A DNA stretch of 64,000 nt from Polyodon spathula (lineage: Eukaryota; Chordata; Actinopteri; Acipenseriformes; Polyodontidae): assembly GCF_017654505.1 (NCBI RefSeq), contig NC_054564.1, forward strand, positions 7,925,838 to 7,989,837, given 5' to 3'. The notes beneath the pieces were generated by a model that did no database searches, was not told the DNA's origin, and saw only the letters and a program-made list of their open reading frames with translations. Position numbers and translations under genes: made by a program. This document shows, piece after piece, positions 37,259-49,904 of this stretch; the stretch's first letter is position 1, and each line of letters begins with the position of its first letter.

Positions 37259-39638
37259 GCTTTGCTAATTTATATAATCGTGTTTATTTGTTTTGCTGTA
37301 TAGCCAGGCAAACGCTTGTGAGCAAAGATATGAGGGAGACAGAAAACTGTTTAGAGGCTACAGTTTCTCATATCCTGCTTGTAGTCTTAATAGGAGAACA
37401 TGCTTCAGTTTTGTATTTTTATGATTAAATAATGAAACGCTTCATGAATTAATGTTTTAAATGCATGCTATTTTGACTGATGAGAGCCGCCTTGACCATG
37501 ACAGGAAGTAACGTGAGGGCTAGTGTGTCATCACTTCCTTTTTTCCAGACCCGTTGTCAAGGGTCCTGTCTACTTTTTTCTTGCCAGTCTTTGGCGAGTG
37601 TCAAGTAAGCGTGAGATTCCAGCAGGCTGTTGTGATTGCAGTCTGGAGCAGTGGATCATTTCATGGTGCTGTTTTTAAATATGTTTCACGAAAAGCAACT
37701 CTTGAAACCAACCCGTCAGCAATCCCATAGACAACGTGTATCGGCTCACGGCAGATGTGTTGGACCCTTCCCTCGACGAAGGCGAATGGGAGACAAAGCC
37801 ACAGGGCCTTCGCACAGCCAGGGTGTGGACCTGCGCTCCCCTGGCTGTGTGACTCACCCAGAACACCACACAGCCGTGCTTTTACCAGGAGGGGCCAACA
37901 ATAGCTTTGCATTTTTATTTGAAGAAAAAGGCGAACTAGCTTGCAAATGTGCATCGTAATAGGATCCTTCTTAATAAGTTGGGAAATGTTACGGAGAACC
38001 GCATTGATAATCAAGGGGGTCTGGAGAACTGCCTCGTCAACTTGCGAGGAATTCCCATGGTAAGCGATCAATAACTTCAAAGAGCCCTGACCCCTGCCAG
38101 GTTACTTTCATGAGAACCTCCCGCAACTTATCGATGGCAGGGAGAGGGGCGCTAATCAATCCGGCTCAAGTATCGAGTCAGTTTCTAAGTTCGATGCGAA
38201 CGTTTTTGACAAGAAGTCATTCTCAGTGGAGCTCTCTTGAAGACGCAGAGAAAGACTCTTCTAATCTGTTTGTTGCTCAGCTTAATAAACTGCATTCAGT
38301 GCGTCTGAAGGTAACAGTTCTGGAAAAGAAGAAATGGTGCTGAAGCAGTGGCAACACTTTCTTTCTGCAGTTCTGTACGGCCCCAGTTAACCTAACCGCA
38401 GAAGAAAAGTTAGCCTCCTGTGTTACATGTTACAAGAGAAGATAAGTGAGCTTTTAGTCCTAAGTGGGACACCTGATCAATCCAGCTAGGGGGGGGGAAT
38501 TGTACTAGACACCTCTAGGGACCACAATCCCAGGCCTCAGCCATTCCCACAGGCATCCCTTCTTAAAGCTTCTCACAATCCCATTCAGTTTGACTACAGG
38601 AGCATTCCAATACATACTCTACTGGATATACTTCATTGATGCCTCTTTGCTATATTCTGCTGTAGGCTGCTTTGCACTCTGCTTGATCCAAGTGCGACAC
38701 TGTTTAGCTCCCATTCATGATCAGAGTGTAACATGCAGCCCTTGTATAACGCACACCCCCTGTACTGTTCTCCATCAACAGATAGATGATTCCATTCCAC
38801 GCAGTAATGCTACTGGCGTTTAGGAAAAAAATGACTATCGTGGCTAATGCAGCCAGACAGTGGAAACAGGGTGAATGCCAGTCCTGTGATCACACTATTA
38901 CCCTGTTTACACTTACCAGATATCACGCAGCACCATATAAAGAGTCCATGTGCACAGCAGGTAAGATTCATGCAATTATAATGTTAGCTAGGGCGATGTT
39001 AATGATGATTTCATTACTGCCTACTCTGTGAACAATGATTAACAGCGCTGCTTCTCAGCTGAAAGCTTCTCAAAGGATTGCGTTGTGAGCAATTAAATAA
39101 ATAAATAACATAACAACACGAAGGACGTTTGCTGTCAGGTAACAGCGTGGTTATTATTGGCCAATGAACAAATAAAACAATTGAATTCAGATTAAATACC
39201 GGCTTTTTTTAAACAGGTTTTCTCTCTTATTTTAGGTAAAACTACAAAAAACTAGAAAGTAAAAAACCAAAAAGCTGAGAGCTAGCAATGGCATTGCATT
39301 TCTTGTCTGTTTGTCTTGCATATAAAGGATAGCTGATTCCTGGCTATTAGATTGGTCTCTAATAAGAGACATTAGTGCAGAATCCTTAGGACAAGCACAG
39401 CATGAAGCGTGGATATCCACTAATGAAGGAACGAATTGGATAAGTATTGTACCTTTTACCCTGCAATTAGCGACCCTATTTATACTGCAATTTATAGATA
39501 TAAAAAATGTTTTAATATATTTTGCAGTCGTTGTGATTAACTGTAGCCTAGCAACCACCGAGAGATTTCACTGATGAGGTGAAGTTGAGGAAGAAACAAA
39601 TACAAAAAATAGTTTCACAGAAGGAGCCCGGATCTATT
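37259..39638. other. Intergenic sequence, nothing recognised
   Basis: Repeat-poor and balanced in composition. Frames such as 37636-37959 and 37661-38080 (minus) overlap and show no domain. A short G run lies near 38490. Confidence 0.5.
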
Positions 39639-39775
39639 GCACAGTGGTTGAGGTGCTCGTTTGCACAGTGGTTGAGGTGCTCGTTTGCACAGTGGTTGAG
39701 GTGCTCGTTTGCACAGTGGTTGAGGTGCTCGTTTGCACCAGTTCGGGCCCCGCTTTGACCCGGGTTCTCATTGAT
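39639..39775 (+). mobile_element. tRNA-derived (SINE-like) fragment with 24-bp internal tandem repeat
   Basis: GCACAGTGGTTGAGGTGCTC repeats every 24 bp at 39639, 39663, 39687 and 39711. Each resembles a tRNA box A region (consensus TRGCNNAGTNGG). It is followed by AGTTCGGGCCCCGC (39740-39753), close to box B (GGTTCGANTCC). This suggests a tRNA-derived SINE head in which the box A segment was amplified. No poly(A) tail or body is recognised. Confidence 0.5.
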
Positions 39776-42681
39776 CGACATGGTTAAAGGGGGAAGAGTA
39801 TTGTCTGATGTCGTGATTCTCTCTTCATTTCCGTTGTAGTGATTTCTTGAAATATCCCAGTCTTGCAAGTCAAAGTTCACATCCATTGCCATTTTTCTCT
39901 TTCCCACGAATGTAAAACAAATAACATTAAAACAACCCTCCTGCTAATCTAACGAGTGCTTAGCAACACTTATATTAGATAACATCTTTAGCTAAGCTGT
40001 CACGCGGCATGAGGTATTCCCCACCCCTTCCAGACTCGCACAAGCAGAAGCCCATTGAGATAACAGCTAAGCTGTCTAAACCCATTGAACCAGATTTACA
40101 GCTCTCGAGATGAATGTCAAGCACTGTGCCGGTTCATTCTTATAAACACGGTATCTCAAAGCTGGGTCCCCGACGTCAGGGCAGTAAATCTCGACACGGC
40201 TCTCTTATGAAAGCGCACTGATCTTCTGAATGCATTCCGGCATCCAGAGATATTGCTGGCAAACAAAGAATGAGCTCCTCTTCCATTGAAGACAGGTGGC
40301 GTCATTGCGCTTGCTGTTATCTATTCCTGAGGGTGCTGTCTTGCTATTGATGTCTTAGTGATGTTATTTGTGAGTGAATGGAAGGGATCCTGGGGAGGGG
40401 GGGAGGGGGTAATCCAAACTCTGCTTTGCCTGAGATCTGACAATTGTAGATCATAGTGATTTATTTTAACAATACAGACAGGCACGTTACTCTAAAGCCG
40501 TTCCTTTAAGATTGCAGTTTCAGAGAAACTGACTAGTTCTGCAACCTTCATCGAGGCGATTAATCAGGATCTAACCAACATGTTGCAAATGGGAAGCCTG
40601 GAAAACCAGAAAACGATCCAGACTTCCTGGCCCCTAAAAGGTACCGGATTGAGGCGTGGAAAAAAAACAAACACTTTATGAATCATAAAAACGGAACACA
40701 AGTTAGCCAGTCAGCAACGAGTTGACGCACACGGCTCAAAGAGACCTCAGATGTGAACCGTTTTTAACTTGAACTTGTGTTGAGACTCATTCCCGTCCCT
40801 GGCTGCGGCAAACGAGCGAAAAAAAATTGGCTACCTGCGGGAACAGACAGCATAACCAAATGCAATAAATATATTTCTAAAGAGCAGTATTGGAAGCAGA
40901 CGATTCCTGAGGCAGCGGAGGGAGAAAATCCGAAGCAGAGGGGTTAAAAAAAAAAAAAAAACCCAAATGAAGCTCTTTCAATGGACGTCTCTGCCCGAGA
41001 CAGCAGGGGTGAAGGCCGCGTCTCGCGGGCGAGTGGGTAGCAGTGTATCAGAGGTTACAGCGGGAGCAGTAATTGAATCCTGTCTTTTAAAAGCCAGCCC
41101 ATCCAATCCTGTGATTAAATGAAGTGGAAATGTCATTTTCCGTGTTGTTCTGACATTAGCAGAGACAGCCGCTGTCATCGCTTCTGGAAGTGACCCCTGA
41201 TCCCCCCCCCCCGTTTGACCTGCACAGTGTTAAGGGGCACCCTGCCGATTAGATTCTTCAGAAAGAAGCCCTCCCCTCTCTCCCCCCACCTCCTCTCTTC
41301 ATAGCTAATGACAGAAAAGCCTGTCAGGGTGTAGATGAAATAATTATTGTACCACAAGCGTTTGAGACATGATTCTTGAACGGTTTAAACTACAGGGTTT
41401 TAAAAGTCCCTATTCAAACCCTTATATAAAATAAAACCACAACAGCACAGCCCTGGACCATCTCTTTATAACACTGCAGCCAGGAACCACAGATAAGAGA
41501 CGAGTGCTCTGTGTTACAAGGAGGCTTCAGGTGGAGCCATGACTGGAGGAAATGCAACAAAAAATCTGCTGAGCGTTCTGCGCAGCATCTTGAGTGTTTA
41601 TTATTTGTATTAATGATTTATAAAAATGTAAATCAAATAAACACAATGCCCGGGTTAAACAGTTTCAGTTAAATATCTCAAGCATTTCTGTCAGCAAAAT
41701 CTCTTAGAAACCGTCAAACCAAAAACGTCACACGACAAGAGAGATCTTACTGGGCCTCGTTCTCAAAGACTCCATTCTGTGATTAACTCCTGCTTTGGAA
41801 CGGTGCCGTACCCTTTACAACCCGGAACCCGTCTCTCCTGGAATCCAAGCCTGATCCGAAACAATAATTCCTTGGGTCAGAACCGTGTCGCTTTTACACT
41901 TCACACGGCTTTGGTTAAAAATCGCATTTCAGAAATCCTTTAATGATCTGCCTCGCTCGTTTAATTGTAATTTGGTGTACTGAACAAACCTTACTGATGC
42001 CTTAAAATCCAACGGATTACAAAAAAAGGACGAATATCTTGAAACACACGGCAGACATCAACTGCTGTCAATTTGCAGAATCAGTGCAGGGCATGCATCA
42101 TTAACTGGGTCAGACAGGTCACACGAAACTGCTCTGAAAACTCATTCAGAAAAGCATTCTTCCACTTAAAGGGAGAGTGGTATGGGAACTACCTTAAAGA
42201 GAGAGTGCCTCATTTTCCCAGCTAAATCTTTTCTTGTCAGGTTAAACTGTTACACTTATTTTGTTCCTCTCATTAATTTGCCTTCTTTCAGATAAAGGTA
42301 AAAAAACAGAGCAAAATGATTAAGGGGGCTTGTGAGAAAGATGCTACCAGGGAAGAAAATGTTTTGTTTTGTTTTTTTTGTTTTATTTTTTTTAATTTGT
42401 AAAATGACGTTAAATCTTGAAAAGCTGTTTGGGATCCAGGCACCTCCGTTGCCCATGACCAGTTTGGATTCTGTTAAGAATTCACAGCTCTTCTCTCCCT
42501 GCTTATTGAATTGTATATTAATTTGTTAGTGTTCTTTGGTTCCTAAGCTGAGCTTGTGAAATTTCTCATGGAGGTGAAGCTGACTCATTTTCAGTGTGGC
42601 CTCATTAGCTTCATCGCTGTTGTCAGATTTCTTTTGTCATTATTGTGTAGGTTAAGATTGTCTGAGTCTGTGAAAAGCGCA
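39776..42681. other. Intergenic sequence, nothing recognised
   Basis: Includes a C-run near 41202, an A-run near 40948 and AT-rich patches. No exon recognised. Confidence 0.5.
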
Positions 42682-45600
42682 GTGCTGGTGGAGCAGAGTA
42701 AGAAAGTGAAAGGGAGGCTCTTATACTCTCTGAACAGCCTCCCTCTGCACTGTGCTGGTGGAGCAGGGTAAGAAAGAAAGGGAGGCTGTTATACTCTCTG
42801 AACAGCCTCCCTCTGCTCTGTGCTGGTGGAGCAGGGTAAGAAAGTGAAAGGGAGGCTGTTATACTCTCTGAACAGCCTCCCTCTGCACTGTGCTGGTGGA
42901 GCAGAGTAAGAAAGTGAAAGGGAGGCTGTTATACTCTCTGAACAGCCTCCCTCTGCACTGTGCTGGTGGAGCAGGGTAAGAAAGTGAAAGGGAGGCTGTT
43001 ATACTCTCTGAACAGCCTCCCTCTGCACTGTGCTGGTGGAGCAGGGTAAGAAAGTGAAAGGGAGGCTGTTATACTCTCTGAACAGCCTCCCTCTGCGCAG
43101 TGCTGGTGGAGCAGGGTAAGAAAGTGAAAGGGAGGCTGTTATACTCTCTGAACAGCCTCCCTCTGCGCAGTGCTGGTGGAGCAGGGTAAGAGTGAAAGGG
43201 AGGCTGTTATACTCTCTGAACAGCCTCCCTCTGCACTGTGCTGGTGGAGCAGAGAAAGAGAAAGGGAGGCTCTTATACTCTCTGAACAGCCTCCCTCTGC
43301 TCTGTGCTGGTGGAGCAGAGAAAGAAAGTGAAAGGGAGGCTCTTATACTCTCTGAACAGCCTCCCTCTGCTCTGTGCTGGTGAAAGTGAAAGGGAGGCTC
43401 TTATACGGAGGCTGTTATACTCTCTGAACAGCCTCCCTCTGCAAAGGGAAGGCTCTTATACTCTCTGAACAGCCTCCCTCTGCTCTGTGCTGGTGGAGCA
43501 GAGAAAGAGAAAGAAAGGGAGGCTCTTATACTCTCTGAACAGCCTCCCTCTGCTCTGTGCTGGTGGAGCCTCCCTCTGCTCTGTGCTGGTGGAGCAGTGT
43601 AAGAAAGTGAAAGGCTGTTATACTCTCTGAACAGCCTCCCTCTGCTCTGTGCTGGTGGAGCAGGGTAAGAAAGTGAAAGGGAGGCTCTTATACTCTCTGA
43701 ACAGCCTCCCTCTGCTCTGTGCTGGTGGAGCAGGGTAAGAAAGTGAAAGGGAGGCTGTTATACTCTCTGAACAGCCTCCCTCTGCTCTGTGCTGGTGGAG
43801 CAGAGTAAGAAAGTGAAAGGGAGGCTCTTATACTCTCTGAACAGCCTCCCTCTGCTCTGTGCTGGTGGAGCAGAAGAAAGAGAAAGGGAGGCTGTTATAC
43901 TCTCTGAACAGCCTCCCTCTGCACTGTGCTGGTGGAGCAGGGTAAGAAAGTGAAAGGGAGGCTGTTATACTCTCTGAACAGCCTCCCTCTGCACTGTGCT
44001 GGTGGAGCAGGGTAAGAAAGTGAAAGGGAGGCTGTTATACTCTCTGAACAGCCTCCCTCTGCACTGTGCTGGTGGAGCAGGGTAAGAAAGTGAAAGGGAG
44101 GCTGTTATACTCTCTGAACAGCCTCCCTCTGCACTGTGCTGGTGGAGCAGGGTAAGAAAGTGAAAGGGAGGCTCTTATACTCTCTGAACAGCCTCCCTCT
44201 GCACTGTGCTGGTGAAGCAGAGTAAGAAAGTGAAAGGGAGGCTCTTATACTCTCTGAACAGCCTCCCTCTGCACTGTGCTGGTGGAGCAGGGTAAGAAAG
44301 TGAAAGGGAGGCTCTTATACTCTCTGAACAGCCTCCCTCTGCACTGTGCTGGTGGAGCAGGGTAAGAAAGTGAAAGGGAGGCTGTTATACTCTCTGAACA
44401 GCCTCCCTCTGCACTGTGCTGGTGGAGCAGGGTAAGAAAGTGAAAGGGAGGCTGTTATACTCTCTGAACAGCCTCCCTCTGCACTGTGCTGGTGGAGCAG
44501 AGTAAGAAAGTGAAAGGGAGGCTCTTATACTCTCTGAACAGCCTCCCTCTGCACTGTGCTGGTGGAGCAGGGTAAGAAAGTGAAAGGGAGGCTGTTATAC
44601 TCTCTGAACAGCCTCCCTCTGCACTGTGCTGGTGGAGCAGGGTAAGAAAGTGAAAGGGAGGCTGTTATACTCTCTGAACAGCCTCCCTCTGCTCTGTGCT
44701 GGTGGAGCAGGGTAAGAAAGTGAAAGGGAGGCTCTTATACTCTCTGAACAGCCTCCCTCTGCACTGTGCTGGTGGAGCAGAGTAAGAAAGTGAAAGGGAG
44801 GCTGTTATACTCTCTGAACAGCCTCCCTCTGCACTGTGCTGGTGGAGCAGGGTAAGAAAGTGAAAGGGAGGCTGTTATACTCTCTGAACAGCCTCCCTCT
44901 GCACTGTGCTGGTGAAGCAGAGTAAGAAAGTGAAAGGGAGGCTCTTATACTCTCTGAACAGCCTCCCTCTGCTCTGTGCTGGTGAAGCAGAGTAAGAAAG
45001 TGAAAGGGAGGCTCTTATACTCTCTGAACAGCCTCCCTCTGCTCTGTGCTGGTGAAGCAGAGTAAGAAAGTGAAAGGGAGGCTCTTATACTCTCTGAACA
45101 GCCTCCCTCTGCACTGTGCTGGTGGAGCAGGGTAAGAAAGTGAAAGGGAGGCTCTTATACTCTCTGAACAGCCTCCCTCTGCACTGTGCTGGTGAAGCAG
45201 AGTAAGAAAGTGAAAGGGAGGCTGTTATACTCTCTGAACAGCCTCCCTCTGCTCTGTGCTGGTGGAGCAGGGTAGAAAGTGAAAGGGAGGCTGTTATACT
45301 CTCTGAACAGCCTCCCTCTGCGCTGTGCTGGTGGAGCAGGGTAAGAAAGTGAAAGGGAGGCTGTTATACTCTCTGAACGTGGAGCCTCTGCTCTGTGCTG
45401 GTGGAGCAGAGAAAGAGAAAGGGAGGCTCTTATACTCTCTGAACAGCCTCCCTCTGCTCTGTGCTGGTGGAGCAGGGTAAGAAAGTGAAAGGGAGGCTGT
45501 TATACTCTCTGAACAGCCTCCCTCTGCACTGTGCTGGTGGAGCAGAGTAAGAAAGTGAAAGGGAGGCTGTTATACTCTCTGAACAGCCTCCCTCTGCGCA

Positions 45601-48600
45601 GTGCTGGTGGAGCAGGGTAAGAAAGTGAAAGGGAGGCTGTTATACTCTCTGAACAGCCTCCCTCTGCTCTGTGCTGGTGGAGCAGAGAAAGAGAGAAAGG
45701 GAGGCTGTTATACTCTCTGAACAGCCTCCCTCTGCTCTGTGCTGGTGGAGCAGAGAAAGAGAAAGGGAGGCTCTTATACTCTCTGAACAGCTTCCCTCTG
45801 CGCTGTGCTGGTGGAGCAGGGTAAGAAAGTGAAAGGGAGGCTGTTATACTCTCTGAACAGCCTCCCTCTGCACTGTGCTGGTGGAGCAGGGTAAGAAAGT
45901 GAAAGGGAGGCTGTTATACTCTCTGAACAGCCTCCCTCTGCGCTGTGCTGGTGGAGCAGGGTAAGAAAGTGAAAGGGAGGCTGTTATACTCTCTGAACAG
46001 CCTCCCTCTGCACTGTGCTGGTGGAGCAGGGTAAGAAAGTGAAAGGGAGGCTGTTATACTCTCTGAACAGCCTCCCTCTGCACTGTGCTGGTGGAGCAGA
46101 GAAAGAGAAAGAAAGGGAGGCTCTTATACTCTCTGAACAGCCTCCCTCTGCTCTGTGCTGGTGGAGCAGGGTAAGAAAGTGAAAGGGAGGCTGTTATACT
46201 CTCTGAACAGCCTCCCTCTGCACTGTGCTGGTGGAGCAGAGTAAGAAAGTGAAAGGGAGGCTGTTATACTCTCTGAACAGCCTCCCTCTGCACTGTGCTG
46301 GTGGAGCAGAGTAAGAAAGTGAAAGGGAGGCTGTTATACTCTCTGAACAGCCTCCCTCTGCACTGTGCTGGTGGAGCAGAGAAAGAGAAAGGGAGGCTCT
46401 TATACTCTCTGAACAGCCTCCCTCTGCACTGTGCTGGTGGAGCAGGGTAAGAAAGTGAAAGGGAGGCTGTTATACTCTCTGAACAGCCTCCCTCTGCTCT
46501 GTGCTGGTGGAGCAGGGTAAGAAAGTGAAAGGGAGGCTGTTATACTCTCTGAACAGCCTCCCTCTGCTCTGTGCTGGTGGAGCAGAGAAAGAGAAAGGGA
46601 GGCTGTTATACTCTCTGAACAGCCTCCCTCTGCTCTGTGCTGGTGGAGCAGAGAAGAAAGAAAGGGAGGCTCTTATACTCTCTGAACAGCCTCCCTCTGC
46701 TCTGTGCTGGTGGAGCAGGGTAAGAAAGTGAAAGGGAGGCTCTTATACTCTCTGAACAGCCTCCCTCTGCTCTGTGCTGGTGGAGCAGAGTAAGAAAGTG
46801 AAAGGGAGGCTGTTATACTCTCTGAACAGCCTCCCTCTGCTCTGTGCTGGTGGAGCAGGGTAAGAAAGTAAACTGAAGAGTATCTTGTCGGGGCACGACA
46901 CGCAACCGTCCACGACCACCTCCGTCCCAGTGAAAAAAGGGAGGCTCTTATACTCTCTGAACAGCCTCCCTCTGCTCTGTGCTGGTGGAGCAGGGTAAGA
47001 AAGTGAAAGGGAGGCTCTTATACTCTCTGAACAGCCTCCCTCTGCTCTGTGCTGGTGGAGCAGGGTAAGAAAGTGAAAGGGAGGCTGTTATACTCTCTGA
47101 ACAGCCTCCCTCTGCTCTGTGCTGGTGGAGCAGGGTAAGAAAGTGAAAGGGAGGCTCTTATACTCTCTGAACAGCCTCCCTCTGCTCTGTGCTGGTGGAG
47201 CAGAGAAAGAGAAAGTGAAAGAGGCTCTTATACTCTCTGAACAGCCTCCCTCTGCTCTGTGCTGGTGGAGCAGGGTAAGAAAGAGAAAGGGAGGCTCTTA
47301 TACTCTCTGAACAGCCTCCCTCTGCTCTGTGCTGGTGGAGCAGGGTAAGAAAGTGAAAGGGAGGCTGTTATACTCTCTGAACAGCCTCCCTCTGCACTGT
47401 GCTGGTGAAGCAGAGTAAGAAAGTGAAAGGGAGGCTCTTATACTCTCTGAACAGCCTCCCTCTGCACTGTGCTGGTGGAGCAGGGTAAGAAAGTGAAAGG
47501 GAGGCTGTTATACTCTCTGAACAGCCTCCCTCTGCACTGTGCTGGTGGAGCAGGGTAAGAAAGTGAAAGGGAGGCTGTTATACTCTCTGAACAGCCTCCC
47601 TCTGCTCTGTGCTGGTGGAGCAGAAGAAAGAGAAAGGGAGGCTGTTATACTCTCTGAACAGCCTCCCTCTGCTCTGTGCTGGTGGAGCAGAAGAAAGTGA
47701 AAGTGAGGCTCTTATACTCTCTGAACAGCCTCCCTCTGCTCTGTGCTGGTGGAGCAGAAAAGAAAGTGAAAGGGAGGCTGTTATACTCTCTGAACAGCCT
47801 CCCTCTGCTCTGTGCTGGTGGAGCAGGGTAAGAAAGTGAAAGGGAGGCTGTTATACTCTCTGAACAGCCTCCCTCTGCTCTGTGCTGGTGGAGCAGGGTA
47901 AGAAAGTGAAAGTGAGGCTGTTATACTCTCTGAACAGCCCCGAGGGAAGTGACGACGTTTTGAGCCGAGGCAGCTCTGCTGTAACTGCACGGTGATGGTT
48001 TAGAGCAGGTAGTAAGAAAGTGAAAGGGGAGGCTCGTATATTCTCTTCACTTTCCCTCGACACAGCCTCCCTCTGCACTGTGATGGAGACTTGCACAGAG
48101 TAAGAAAGTGAAAGGGAGGGCCTCTTATACTCTCTGAGAACAGCCTCACTCTGCACTGTGCTGGTGAGCAGAAGTAAAGAAAGTGAAAGGGAGGCTGTTA
48201 TACTCTCTGAACAGCCTCCTCTGCACTGTGCTGGTGGTAGAAGCAGGTAAGAAAGTGAAAGGGAGGGAGGTTATACTCTCTGAACAGCCCCCGTCCTCTG
48301 CACTGTGCTCAGTGAAGCAGCAGTAAATATGAAGACTGAAAGTGAGGTGACGTTATACTCTCTGAGCACCTCCCTCTGCGACATGTGAGAGACGAAGAAG
48401 AAAGTGAAGTTTTGGGAGGATGTTATACTCTCTTGAACAGCCCTCCCTCTGCGCAGTGGTGGAAGCAGAGAGAAAGTTGGTGTTATACTGTGCTGGTGAA
48501 GCAGAGTAAGAAAGTGAAAGGGAGGCTCTTATACTCTCTGAACAGCCTCCCTCTGCTCTGTGCTGGTGGAGCAGAGAAAGAGAAAGGGAGGCTCTTATAC

Positions 48601-49455
48601 TCTCTGAACAGCCTCCCTCTGCTCTGTGCTGGTGGAGCAGAGTAAGAAAGTGAAAGTGAGGCTGTTATACTCTCTGAACAGCCTCCCTCTGCACTGTGCT
48701 GGTGGAGCAGGGTAAGAAAGTGAAAGTGAGGCTGTTATACTCTCTGAACAGCCTCCCTCTGCTCTGTGCTGGTGGAGCAGAGAGAAAGTGAAAGGGAGGC
48801 TCTTATACTCTCTGAACAGCCTCCCTCTGCTCAGTGCTGGTGGAGCAGGGTAAGAAAGTGAAAGTGAGGCTGTTATACTCTCTGAGCAGCCTCCCTCTGC
48901 GCTGTGCTGGTGGAGCAGAGTAAGAAAGTGAAAGTGAGGCTGTTATACTCTCTGAACAGCCTCCCTCTGCACTGTGCTGGTGAAGCAGAGTAAGAAAGTG
49001 AAAGGGAGGCTCTTATACTCTCTGAACAGCCTCCCTCTGCGCTGTGCTGGTGGAGCAGGGTAAGAAAGTGAAAGTGAGGCTGTTATACTCTCTGAGCAGC
49101 CTCCCTCTGCGCAGTGCTGGTGGAGCAGGGTAAGAAAGTGAAAGGGAGGCTGTTATACTCTCTGAACAGCCTCCCTCTGCACTGTGCTGGTGGAGCAGAG
49201 TAAGAAAGTGAAAGGGAGGCTGTTATACTCTCTGAACAGCCTCCCTCTGCACTGTGCTGGTGGAGCAGAGAAAGAAAGAAAGAGAGGCTGTTATACTCTC
49301 TGAACAGCCTCCCTCTGCTCTGTGCTGGTGAAGCAGAGTAAGAGAAAGGGAGGCTCTTATACTCTCTGAACAGCCTCCCTCTGCGCTGCGCTGGTGGAGC
49401 AGAGTAAGAAAGTGAAAGGGAGGCTGTTATACTGCTGGTGGAGCAGAGAAAGAGC
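42682..49455. repeat. 70-bp minisatellite, about 95 units, each with a potential hairpin
   Basis: The unit begins GTGCTGGTGGAGCAGGGTAA, continues GAAAGTGAAAGGGAGGCT(G or C)T and TATACTCTCTGAACAGCC, and ends TCCCTCTGC(A/T/G)CT. In G-type units AGGGAGGCTGTT pairs perfectly with AACAGCCTCCCT across a 10-base loop. Units with GCTCTTA lose one pair. CTCTGCTC and GAGCAGAG make a second 8-bp pair with a 10-base loop in some units. Unit lengths vary by small indels (70 bp typical, 66 for AGAGAAAGAGAAAGGG types). An unrelated insertion sits at about 46870-46935, and a disordered zone at 47938-48490. It is homologous to the 66-bp array at 12.3 kb. Confidence 0.97.
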
Positions 49456-49553
49456 TGTACTTATATTCTTTGAGCAGGAGCTGCAGAGCTGAGTAAAATG
49501 CATCTTTTTAGACTTCTCTTCCTTCTATTTTTAACAACGCCTCACACCCACAC

Positions 49554-49557
<4 letters not shown>

Positions 49558-49646
<89 letters not shown>

Positions 49647-49656
49647 AGAGAGAGGA
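49558..49656. repeat. (GA)n microsatellite at outer edge of left inverted arm
   Basis: About 45 GA units ending in slightly interrupted GA. Its counterpart is the CT tract at 51402-51456. Confidence 0.95.
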
Positions 49657-49662
49657 GTGAGA

Positions 49663-49904
49663 GGACCACCACGCTGCCAGTCCGAAGTGCCATTGCAACA
49701 ACAAAATCTGATTAGCGACACCTTGACAAGACCCTCTCCTTAACCACTGACATGAGTGCATCCTGCAATACAGACTCCATGCTGCTTGCAGTGAATACAG
49801 CTGTGACAGCAAGCATCCTTCCCATGGACGGCTTAAGGAAAGCATTGCCTAAGGATGTCCATTACTTACTGTACACATCGCTCAATTGCAATGCCGTCTT
49901 ACTG
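49663..49904 (+). repeat. Inverted duplication, left arm (242 bp)
   Basis: Reads GGACCACCACGCTGCCAG at the outer end and CAATGCCGTCTTACTG at the inner end. The reverse complement of 51150-51388 matches it throughout; I see one 3-bp indel and two substitutions. No transposase, tRNA or known element is recognised in the arm. Confidence 0.93.
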
